Shown here one piece after another: positions 1 to 5,303 of a stretch of DNA of 5,462 nucleotides (positions within the stretch are counted from its first letter, which is position 1; each line of letters starts with the position of its first letter). The stretch is from Methanoregula sp. (GTDB lineage: Archaea; Halobacteriota; Methanomicrobia; Methanomicrobiales; Methanospirillaceae). Where the stretch lies: positions 449-5,910 of the forward strand of contig DUHF01000123.1 in the NCBI GenBank assembly GCA_013331015.1, in the 5' to 3' direction. The notes under the pieces are model-generated. The model ran no database searches. It worked only from the letters and a program-made list of their open reading frames with translations, and was not told where the DNA came from. The position numbers and the translations under genes are program-made.

Positions 1-452
1 TCGAGCCGGTAGCACCGGTATTCGCGCGCGATCCCCCCCGCCTCAGTGATGGCCGAGATGAGTTTCTCGTTTGGAACATCGGCCCTTGGAATCCCAATGC
101 GTTTGCCTTTGATCCAGTCCCCGAGATAGGGCACAAAATCGCGGGAGTAAAAACCCGGCAGGATCTCCGAATGGATGCCCGCCTGTTCCAGTTCTTTTGC
201 CGTCTGGGGGCCGATCGCAATCACGCGGGGAGGGTTGGTAAGAAGGGGGGCGATGATCTTCGCCGGGAGGGCGCTGGTGAAGAACAGGCAGTCGAATTCC
301 CCTGCTATGGCAGCTTTGACGAAATCCCCGATGACCTCCGGGTGAGGGTCGGATCGGAGCGGGTGTACGCTGTAGCAGGAATGCCCGAGTTTCTCACAGC
401 GTGCCGCATCGCTCTTCTCCTTGCCGGCAAGGCGGGTGACTGCGATCTTCAT
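1..452 (-). CDS. hemD: Uroporphyrinogen-III synthase HemD, N-terminal part (cut by left edge)
   Basis: This enzyme cyclises and rearranges hydroxymethylbilane to uroporphyrinogen III, the branch point for F430, cobamides and siroheme in methanogens; it acts in the cytosol. About 150 codons are visible, against a usual family length of roughly 240-250, so the C-terminal third lies beyond the window. Reading from the ATG at 452, the protein begins MKIAVTR, a typical HemD N-terminus, then has FTS at residues 58-60, the family-like VIAIGPQTAKELEQAG at 77-92, and IPRAD at 121-125 entering the second domain. The start was chosen because MKIAVTR is the conserved beginning; an in-frame GTG a few codons upstream is possible but unlikely. 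No strong Shine-Dalgarno is seen. It is divergent from tctA, so hemD is the first gene of its unit. The family call is from motif recognition, not a search. Confidence 0.9.
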   Translation of the reverse strand, partial: MKIAVTRLAGKEKSDAARCEKLGHSCYSVHPLRSDPHPEVIGDFVKAAIAGEFDCLFFTSALPAKIIAPLLTNPPRVIAIGPQTAKELEQAGIHSEILPGFYSRDFVPYLGDWIKGKRIGIPRADVPNEKLISAITEAGGIAREYRCYRL

Positions 453-501
453 TTCAGGGATAAATTGCCCCGCCACGATATGAGGATATGCATTCCGACG
501 G

Positions 502-511
502 GTTTATATTC
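502..511 (+). promoter_or_regulatory. TATA box for the tctA gene
   Basis: The sequence GTTTATATTC is a good archaeal TATA box (core TTTATATT at 503-510). Its centre is about 25-26 nt before the ATG at 532, so transcription should start at or within a few bases of the start codon. There is no Shine-Dalgarno between box and ATG, which supports a leaderless mRNA. On the opposite strand the same bases read AATATAAA and could serve hemD with a short leader. Inferred from spacing only. Confidence 0.6.
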
Positions 512-531
512 ACACTTTCATATTTTAATGT

Positions 532-1743
532 ATGCTGGAGATCCTGCTGGGGGTGTGCATCGGTGTCGTGCTCGGCACGATCAGCGGTCTCATTCCCGGA
601 GTACACGCCAACACTCTTGCCGGCATTCTTCTCGGGCTTCAGGCCGCGCTCCTCTCGCTTCTCGGCCCGCTGGCGCTTGCCGGCGCCATGTTTGCCGCGC
701 TCATCACCCACACGTTTGTGGATGCCGTCCCGAGCACCTTCCTTGGCATCCCCGATGCTGATACGAGTCTTGCCGTCCTGCCCGCCCATGCGCTCTGCCT
801 TGAAGGGAAGGGTGAGGAGGCGGTGCGGATTGCTGCTCTTGGCAGCGCAGGGGCGATCATTCTTGCGGTACCGCTCTCGGTCGTATGTTTTCTCCTGCTC
901 CCCGGACTCCAGCCGTATTTTGACTGGTGGATCGGCATCCTGCTCATCGCGGTCGTGGGATACATGGTCGTCACCAGCGACGCACCCGGCTGGGCGCTCG
1001 GGGTCTTTGGCGCGTCCGGGCTGCTTGGGACGTTTGCTCTCCATTACTCGTATTTGAGCTGGCACACGGTGGGGGGTGGAAGTGCAATCCTTATGCCCCT
1101 CCTGTCCGGGCTGTTTGGTATATCCATCCTGCTGACTGCTGCACGGGGAAAGATCCCAATGCAGCGGTACGAGGGCATCACACTTGAAGACCGCAAGGTG
1201 GTGAAATGCTCCGTGATCGGTACCGCCGCGGGGATTGCCGTTGGCTGGCTGCCCGGTCTTTCGACGGCATCTGCCAACGCGGTGCTTGCTTCGGTTATCG
1301 GCTATGAGAAAGACCGGCGGGGCTACATCCTTGCAACCAATGCTGCCAATACGGCAAATGCGTTCATTGGTCTTGCTGCCCTCTTTGCCTTATCCCGGAT
1401 GCGGAATGGGGTCATGGCAGCTCTTGCCGAGCTCCCCCCGCAGTCCATGAGTGCCCTGATGGTGGTGGGTGTGCTTGCCGCGTGTGCGGCGTACCTCATC
1501 ACGATTTCCCTTGGGCGATATGCCCCGCTCCTCAATGGTATCGACAGCGCCCTGCTGAACCGGGGCGTTATCGCATTTGTCTTCATCCTCTGTATAATCC
1601 TCACCGGGCCCTTTGGTCTCCTTATCCTCATTCTTGCTACCGCGACCGGACTTGTCCCCCATATCATAAACCTGCCGGCAGTTTATTGCATGGGATCCAT
1701 CATGATTCCGGTTATGCTGTACTCCTTTGGAATTCTCGTCTGA
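532..1743 (+). CDS. TctA/DUF112-family membrane permease (stand-alone archaeal type)
   Basis: A 403-residue polytopic membrane protein resembling the large permease subunit of tripartite tricarboxylate transporters (TctA). It carries the two internally repeated family motifs: GLIPGVHANT at residues 19-28 and GWLPGLSTASANA at 238-250, both of the G-x-x-P-G form and each starting a half of the protein. FLGIPDADTSLAVLP at 70-84 and ATNAANTANAFIG at 268-280 also resemble the family. Many hydrophobic stretches follow, for example at 104-124, 134-147, 309-328 and 346-375. Bacterial TctA is about 500 residues; archaeal relatives are nearer 400, so this looks complete. No periplasmic binding protein (TctC) or small subunit (TctB) is adjacent. 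The substrate is therefore unknown, and citrate transport should not be assumed. The ATG at 532 is preferred over the out-of-frame ATG at 528. It seems to be transcribed alone from its own TATA box. Confidence 0.85.
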   Translation: MLEILLGVCIGVVLGTISGLIPGVHANTLAGILLGLQAALLSLLGPLALAGAMFAALITHTFVDAVPSTFLGIPDADTSLAVLPAHALCLEGKGEEAVRIAALGSAGAIILAVPLSVVCFLLLPGLQPYFDWWIGILLIAVVGYMVVTSDAPGWALGVFGASGLLGTFALHYSYLSWHTVGGGSAILMPLLSGLFGISILLTAARGKIPMQRYEGITLEDRKVVKCSVIGTAAGIAVGWLPGLSTASANAVLASVIGYEKDRRGYILATNAANTANAFIGLAALFALSRMRNGVMAALAELPPQSMSALMVVGVLAACAAYLITISLGRYAPLLNGIDSALLNRGVIAFVFILCIILTGPFGLLILILATATGLVPHIINLPAVYCMGSIMIPVMLYSFGILV

Positions 1744-1774
1744 TCTGGCATGAAAACGAGCCTGCGATCTATGG

Positions 1775-1790
1775 TTTTATACGGGTATAC
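1775..1790 (+). promoter_or_regulatory. Promoter (two TATA-like sequences) for the nop5-flpA-DUF1614 unit
   Basis: Within the 65-bp spacer after tctA are TTTTATAC (1775-1782) and GGGTATAC (1783-1790). The first is centred about 30 nt before the nop5 ATG at 1809, so the mRNA would begin 0-5 nt before the start codon. No Shine-Dalgarno precedes the ATG. I cannot tell which TATA-like sequence is used; the first gives the more usual spacing for a (near-)leaderless transcript. Confidence 0.5.
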
Positions 1791-1808
1791 TCCCCTAAGT
1801 TGTCCTGT

Positions 1809-2672
1809 ATGCCGGGGTACTGGTTCGGGGATGTAGAAGCGGGATCGTGCACCCCGTTTTTGGGTGATGCACGCGAGATTGCGGGACGGGTACGTACCAT
1901 TCGCACCAATATGGGCTCGTTTGTGCCGCTGGACTGGGAGCTCGCGGTTTCCTGCGGTTTCTGCCATGATCGTGCGGAGTACCTGAAAAAGCTGCGCGAG
2001 GTCTGTTTTGCTGCCGCAGAGCGGGATGTACGGGAACAGTATGCAGGAAAGGATACCGAACTGCTCCACATGGTCAGGACGCTTGACGAGATGGACACGG
2101 TCATCAACCTCCTCTCGGAACGGATCATGGAGTGGTACCAGATCCGGCAGCCAACGTTCTCCCGCAAGTACCGGCGCACCCCGTCCCACCTGATGGTCCG
2201 GAAGATCCGGGAGAAGAGTCGTGGGGCGCTCGGGAATGTTGCCGGGCAGATAGAAACCCTCTCCGCCGCCCGTACCGATCTTGCCAAAGAAGTTTCATCG
2301 CGGGCAAACCGGGTCCTCCCGAACACAAGCGCCCTTATCGGTGGTCTTGTCGCCGCCCGGCTCATGGCTCAGGCTGGCGGGCTCTCGCAATTATCCCGGC
2401 TCCCGGCGAGCGCGATCCAGGTTCTCGGAGCAAAGACTGCTCTGTTTGCCCATATCAGGACCCATACCCCCTCACCGAAGCACGGGGTCATCTTCCAGCA
2501 CCGCAGGGTCCATAATGCCCCAAGGGCGGTCCGGGGCAGGGTTTCCCGGGTACTCGCCGGCAAGCTGGCAATCGCCGCCCGGCTCGATCACTACCGCGGT
2601 GTTGCGGACCCCGGTTTCATCGAACGGGCACAGGCAAAGATCGATGCAGCAGGAATGGAGGATAAATCATGA
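1809..2672 (+). CDS. nop5: Nop5 (archaeal Nop56/58), box C/D sRNP core protein
   Basis: Nop5 is the scaffold of the archaeal box C/D sRNP. It binds the L7Ae-kink-turn surface through its C-terminal NOP domain, dimerises through a coiled coil, and recruits fibrillarin through its N-terminal domain for guided 2'-O-methylation of rRNA and tRNA. The 287-residue product has an N-terminal domain (about 1-75), a charged helical region fitting the coiled coil (about 80-160), and a clear NOP domain (about 167-262) with PNTSALIGGLVAARLM (171-186), GAKTALFAH (207-215), PSPKHGVIFQH (221-231) and AGKLAIAARLDHY (250-262). It is short and lacks the lysine-rich C-terminal tail of eukaryotic and some archaeal homologues, like other compact euryarchaeal forms. 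The ATG at 1809 is the only in-frame ATG that fits the YWFGD-like N-terminus. It overlaps flpA by 4 nt, consistent with assembly of both products into one complex. Confidence 0.95.
   Translation: MPGYWFGDVEAGSCTPFLGDAREIAGRVRTIRTNMGSFVPLDWELAVSCGFCHDRAEYLKKLREVCFAAAERDVREQYAGKDTELLHMVRTLDEMDTVINLLSERIMEWYQIRQPTFSRKYRRTPSHLMVRKIREKSRGALGNVAGQIETLSAARTDLAKEVSSRANRVLPNTSALIGGLVAARLMAQAGGLSQLSRLPASAIQVLGAKTALFAHIRTHTPSPKHGVIFQHRRVHNAPRAVRGRVSRVLAGKLAIAARLDHYRGVADPGFIERAQAKIDAAGMEDKS
2657..2661 (+). promoter_or_regulatory. Shine-Dalgarno site of flpA inside the nop5 end
   Basis: GGAGG, extended to GGAGGAT, lies within the last codons of nop5, 7 nt before the flpA ATG at 2669. Together with the ATGA stop/start overlap it indicates translational coupling and fixes the flpA start. 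Confidence 0.8.
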
Positions 2673-3271
2673 AGTGGATCGGGGAAGTGCTGGTATCTCC
2701 GGGCGAGGGCGGGGTGTACAATGAACGGATGCTCGGCGGCGCCCGGGTCTGGGACCCGTTCCGGAGCAAACTTTCCGCTTTATATCATGTCGGAACCGGG
2801 ATTGACCTTTCCTCCCCAATGAGGGTATTGTACCTCGGTGCAGCGAACGGTACGACCGTCTCGCATGTTGCGGATTACACGGAAACCGTCTATGCTGTTG
2901 AGTTTGCCCCCCGTCCTATGCAGGATCTGCTGGAGGTTGCCCGCAGGAGAGAGAATATCGTGCCGATCATGGCTGACGCGACGCGCCCCGAGCAGTATGC
3001 CCCGCTGGTTGAAGCAGTCGATCTGCTCTACCAGGATGTGGCGCAGCCGGACCAGGCTGCTATTGCTGTCCGGAACAGCGTGTTCCTGAAAAAAGGTGGC
3101 TCTCTTATCCTGATGCTCAAGACCCGGAGCGTGGATGTAAGGAAAGAGCCCGCGGTAGTATTCCAGGACACGCTCGATCTTCTTTCCACTGCCGGATTAG
3201 TGATACTGGAAAGTGTGTGGCTTGAGCCGTACCACCACGATCATGCAGCAATCGTCTGCCGGAAACCGTGA
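2669..3271 (+). CDS. flpA: Fibrillarin, box C/D RNA 2'-O-methyltransferase
   Basis: Fibrillarin is the SAM-dependent methyltransferase of the box C/D sRNP, methylating ribose 2'-OH at sites chosen by guide RNAs. The 200-residue product shows the family in order: WDPFRSKL (28-35), SAM-binding VLYLGAANGTTVSHVAD (53-69), acidic AVEFAPR (76-82), NIVPIMADAT (96-105), DLLYQDVAQPDQ (118-129), LKTRSVDV (150-157) and EPYHHDHAAIV (186-196). K34, D123, K151 and H192 sit where the family's conserved K-D-K-H set is expected. It is shorter than typical ~230-residue archaeal fibrillarins (my recollection of Methanocaldococcus), mostly through a trimmed N-terminal beta region. The usual A-S-G in the SAM motif reads A-N-G here. 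Start support comes from the Shine-Dalgarno GGAGG and the 4-nt overlap with nop5. The product should be functional, since all key positions are present. Confidence 0.95.
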   Translation: MKWIGEVLVSPGEGGVYNERMLGGARVWDPFRSKLSALYHVGTGIDLSSPMRVLYLGAANGTTVSHVADYTETVYAVEFAPRPMQDLLEVARRRENIVPIMADATRPEQYAPLVEAVDLLYQDVAQPDQAAIAVRNSVFLKKGGSLILMLKTRSVDVRKEPAVVFQDTLDLLSTAGLVILESVWLEPYHHDHAAIVCRKP

Positions 3272-3276
3272 GGTGA
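3270..3276 (+). promoter_or_regulatory. Shine-Dalgarno site of the DUF1614 gene
   Basis: GAGGTGA overlaps the flpA stop codon (TGA 3269-3271) and ends 7 nt before the ATG at 3284. It matches the archaeal 16S 3' end well and indicates that the membrane-protein gene is translated from the nop5-flpA transcript. Confidence 0.75.
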
Positions 3277-3283
3277 CGACTGC

Positions 3284-4000
3284 ATGACAAATGGTATCAG
3301 GTTCCAGTCGGTAGGGGCACTTTCTGTCCTTGCGATCCTTATCCTCATTGTAGTCATCATCGTGCTCATCCCGCTCGCGTTCCTTGGGCTTATCGGCGCT
3401 GCGTTCACCCGTCTCGGGTTCTCGTGGCTCTCCGCTCTTGCAGTTGTTCTCCTCATCCTGCTGGGGAGCACGGTGAACATCCCCGTCTATACAATTAAGC
3501 GGGATATGGTCCGGATGAACCACGGGGAGATGTCGATGAGCGATCCTTACGCTGCGTGGGTCCGGGAGGATGTCTGGGAAATAATAATTTCCATAAATCT
3601 TGGCGGGGCGGTCATCCCTCTTTGTATTGCCCTGTATGTCCTGTATGCGGCATATCCGCTCGTTACCACGTCGCTTCTGGTGCCCCTTGCAATCGGGACT
3701 CTGGGCGTATCCCTCATCACCTATGCTTCCACCCGCGCCCTTCCCGGGGTGGGCATCCAGGTGCCGCTCCTTATTCCCGCACTCACGGCGCTTCTCATCG
3801 GGCTCGTGTTTGGGGGCAGTGTCGGTCTTGCGGCATCGGTGACCGCGCTGGTCAGCGGGATCTTTGGTGTCCTTGTCGGGGGGAACCTCGCGCAGCTGGG
3901 GAAGATCCGCGATCTTGGTATTCCTGCAATGAGTATCGGGGGATCCGGGACGTTTGGTTCCGTATTGTTCTGCTGCATCCTGCCGGCGCTGATAGCGTAG
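3284..4000 (+). CDS. DUF1614-family integral membrane protein
   Basis: A 238-residue polytopic membrane protein of unknown function that I recognise as DUF1614-like. Hydrophobic segments lie at about 11-41, 47-61, 105-125, 129-147, 160-177 and 180-200. Conserved-looking sites are LGSTVNIPVY (60-69), INLGGAVIP (104-112), ALPGVGIQVP (152-161) and SIGGSGTFGSV (217-227). The loop between the second and third membrane segments (about 70-100) is charged and carries RDMVRMNH and WVREDVWE. Family members I recall usually have an acidic residue after GxF near the C-terminus; here that position is glycine. The gene begins 12 nt after flpA with its own strong Shine-Dalgarno, so it is probably cotranscribed with nop5 and flpA although no functional link to RNA methylation is known. 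The ATG at 3284 is chosen by that Shine-Dalgarno. Family call is by motif memory; a substrate cannot be assigned. Confidence 0.75.
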   Translation: MTNGIRFQSVGALSVLAILILIVVIIVLIPLAFLGLIGAAFTRLGFSWLSALAVVLLILLGSTVNIPVYTIKRDMVRMNHGEMSMSDPYAAWVREDVWEIIISINLGGAVIPLCIALYVLYAAYPLVTTSLLVPLAIGTLGVSLITYASTRALPGVGIQVPLLIPALTALLIGLVFGGSVGLAASVTALVSGIFGVLVGGNLAQLGKIRDLGIPAMSIGGSGTFGSVLFCCILPALIA

Positions 4001-4049
4001 GATTGAGCAAACAGTATGGGATATCCTGCCGTGTCAGAGATGCTGTGCG

Positions 4050-4058
4050 AAAAGAAAA
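4050..4058 (-). terminator. T-rich terminator of tRNA-Gln
   Basis: Immediately 3' of the tRNA on the minus strand the sequence reads TTTTCTTTT, an oligo-T signal of the kind archaeal RNA polymerase uses to stop after tRNA genes. No stem precedes it apart from the tRNA itself. Confidence 0.5.
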
Positions 4059-4131
4059 TAGCCCGGAGCAGATTCGAACTGCTGTCGGGGGATCCAGAGT
4101 CCCCCATGATTGACCGCTACACTACCGGGCT
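4059..4131 (-). tRNA. tRNA-Gln (anticodon CTG)
   Basis: The minus strand folds into a complete 73-nt cloverleaf. The acceptor stem AGCCCGG/CCGGGCT is 7 perfect pairs with discriminator A. The D arm contains the invariant GG and closes with GTG/CAT. The anticodon stem is GGGGA/TCCCC around loop CTCTGGA, giving anticodon CTG after the invariant T33, which reads the glutamine codon CAG. The variable loop is 4 nt (CGAC), and the T stem AGCAG/CTGCT closes loop TTCGAAT. CCA is not encoded, as is common in archaea, and there is no intron. In most archaea this tRNA is first charged with glutamate and then amidated by GatDE. It lies 60 nt downstream of thyA on the same strand and is convergent with the DUF1614 gene. 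Confidence 0.95.
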
Positions 4132-4161
4132 GCTGTGCCTCTTACTTTTTGCTGTTGTTGC

Positions 4162-4169
4162 TTAATTAA
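4162..4169 (-). promoter_or_regulatory. Possible TATA element of tRNA-Gln
   Basis: TTAATTAA lies in the 60-bp gap between thyA and the tRNA, centred about 35 nt before the mature 5' end, which would give a primary transcript with a leader of roughly 8-10 nt for RNase P removal. It is a weak match to the TATA consensus, and read-through from thyA is the alternative. Confidence 0.35.
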
Positions 4170-4191
4170 TGTGACGGACTGGATGGGCTGA

Positions 4192-4917
4192 TCAGACCAT
4201 TTTTCCCCGTTCGCACCGCTGGCATGCCCGGCACACTTCCTTCACCGGCTGGATGAGTTTACCCTTCCCGCAGTAGGGTTCGATGTCGTGGATGTCCCGG
4301 ATATAGTAGATGTGAGGTACGAGCGAGATGTGGGTGTAGGTGCCACAGGAAACGCCCAGTTGATCGGCAATGGATTTCTGGAGCTGCACCAGGGCATACA
4401 TATTCGCTCCGGCAGCGGTGAGCATGTCGTTGGAACGGAAGATGACTTTCATGTGCAGTTTTCCCTCCCGCAGGACACACTGGACGAGCTGGAGGCAGGG
4501 ACAGTCATTAAGTTTCTCGTCAATGACCGGGTTCCACGTAATGGCAATGGCCCGCCGGGTGTTGGGGGATGACCGGATCTTCTCAACAATATAGGCGATC
4601 TGATCGATATATACCGCCTCACCGTCAACAGACAGCTTCTCGCCCCAGTCAAAGAGCCGGCCATGGTAGTCATACTCGAAGGATGCGTGGGATCCATTCA
4701 GGAGATCCTTTGCATATTGCTCGACAAACTTCTGCTGGAACCGGGAGTACTGGCTCACCATCGGCTCAGAAAGCGGGGTATCCACCTGCATGGCGATCTC
4801 CTCGAACTCGACGGTTGCCTCGTCGTCTTCCGTATTGAGTACCCAGCCTTTCTCGAGGATCATCTGGATGATCTGTTCGTGTGCCCTGCCGATGCTCGGT
4901 GCCCGGATCACTCTCAT
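4192..4917 (-). CDS. thyA: Thymidylate synthase, methanogen type
   Basis: Converts dUMP to dTMP with a methylene-pterin donor; in methanogens the natural pterin is not settled by sequence. The 241-residue protein keeps the ThyA core at a constant offset of five from E. coli numbering: R121-R122 (E. coli R126-R127) in NTRRAIAITWNP, catalytic C141 (C146) in DCPCLQLVQC, R161-S162 and D164 (R166, S167, D169) and N172 (N177) in RSNDMLTAAGANMYAL, and H202/Y204 (H207/Y209) in PHIYY. The residue after the catalytic Cys is Leu rather than His, as I expect for this archaeal branch. The C-terminal end is unlike bacterial ThyA: it carries C216, C229, C232 and C235 (C-x12-C-x2-C-x2-C) followed by a short basic tail. 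The ATG at 4917 has no Shine-Dalgarno but lies 30 nt after a TATA box, suggesting a near-leaderless mRNA. Transcribed toward the tRNA. Confidence 0.92.
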   Translation of the reverse strand: MRVIRAPSIGRAHEQIIQMILEKGWVLNTEDDEATVEFEEIAMQVDTPLSEPMVSQYSRFQQKFVEQYAKDLLNGSHASFEYDYHGRLFDWGEKLSVDGEAVYIDQIAYIVEKIRSSPNTRRAIAITWNPVIDEKLNDCPCLQLVQCVLREGKLHMKVIFRSNDMLTAAGANMYALVQLQKSIADQLGVSCGTYTHISLVPHIYYIRDIHDIEPYCGKGKLIQPVKEVCRACQRCERGKMV

Positions 4918-4941
4918 GCTTCCAATGTTTGAAGCGGGAGG

Positions 4942-4951
4942 TTGTATATTT
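4942..4951 (-). promoter_or_regulatory. TATA box of thyA
   Basis: On the minus strand AAATATACAA is a good archaeal TATA box centred about 30 nt before the thyA ATG. The predicted transcript would begin 0-5 nt upstream of the start codon; the bases between are pyrimidine-rich (CCTCCC) and contain no Shine-Dalgarno. Confidence 0.6.
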
Positions 4952-5073
4952 GTTGAAATGTGTCTGTTGATTTTGTAAAGGGTGAGTCACGGATTTAATG
5001 TACTAAGTATCTGGGCAAACTGGCAACTGCCTTTTTCCGTGTTGGATTAAAATCATATTCTGATGTTTATTAC

Positions 5074-5103
5074 CGCATTCATTTATTGGAAATATTGAAT
5101 GCG
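5074..5103. repeat. Inverted repeat CGCATTCA / TGAATGCG
   Basis: A perfect 8-bp inverted repeat (5074-5081 and 5096-5103) around a 14-nt AT-rich centre whose bases TATT and AATA can pair further inside. It could be an RNA hairpin or a protein-binding operator in the divergent thyA/right-edge gene region. No T-run follows directly, so a terminator is not favoured. Confidence 0.4.
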
Positions 5104-5248
5104 TACAAAAAGACATTATAGTACTTATAAGACAATAGGTAAAGTGGCAATCTATGCGCGATATTAGTATACCTTGGTCCGGGTTATTATCCGCAGCGGG
5201 GATCCCCAAATGGGTTGTTTGCACTATCAAAAACCTGAAATTTCGCCC

Positions 5249-5273
5249 CTGATCCAAAATCAGCGTCTTTTTT
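5249..5273 (+). terminator. Short stem plus T6, possible terminator
   Basis: CTGAT (5249-5253) pairs with ATCAG (5259-5263) across loop CCAAA, and four bases later comes a run of six T (5268-5273). The stem is short, but archaeal termination relies mainly on the T-run. It would end a plus-strand transcript begun inside the spacer. Confidence 0.3.
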
Positions 5274-5303
5274 AAGGGTAAAAAATCGCCAAAAATTGAC
5301 CAC

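Noticed and set aside
528..530. ATG just before the tctA start
   Set aside because: It is 4 bases upstream and in a different frame from the permease. The frame it opens has no recognisable protein, whereas the ATG at 532 begins a proper membrane segment.
171..761. Open frame of 196 codons on the plus strand
   Set aside because: It lies antisense to hemD and then runs through the tctA start in another frame. It has an Arg/His-rich shadow composition, no family motif, and conflicts with two recognisable genes.
454..1065. Open frame of 203 codons on the minus strand
   Set aside because: It is antisense to tctA, highly charged with no motif, and is explained by the codon bias of the GC-rich permease gene.
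1482..1808. Upstream in-frame extension of nop5
   Set aside because: The frame is open into tctA, but the nop5 product matches the family from the ATG at 1809, and the TATA box lies between. A TTG at 1800 is not needed.
4090..4108. Reading the tRNA anticodon as TCT (Arg)
   Set aside because: That needs a shifted 5-bp anticodon stem. The GGGGA/TCCCC stem with loop CTCTGGA keeps T33 in place and gives CTG, and the overall sequence resembles archaeal tRNA-Gln.
5014..5036. GGCA...TGCC followed by T5 as a terminator
   Set aside because: The stem is only 4 bp, and no plus-strand gene lies upstream to be terminated, since thyA runs the other way.
5198..5207. Palindrome GGGGATCCCC
   Set aside because: Without a loop it can form at most three pairs as RNA. 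A 10-bp palindrome this short is expected by chance at this GC level.
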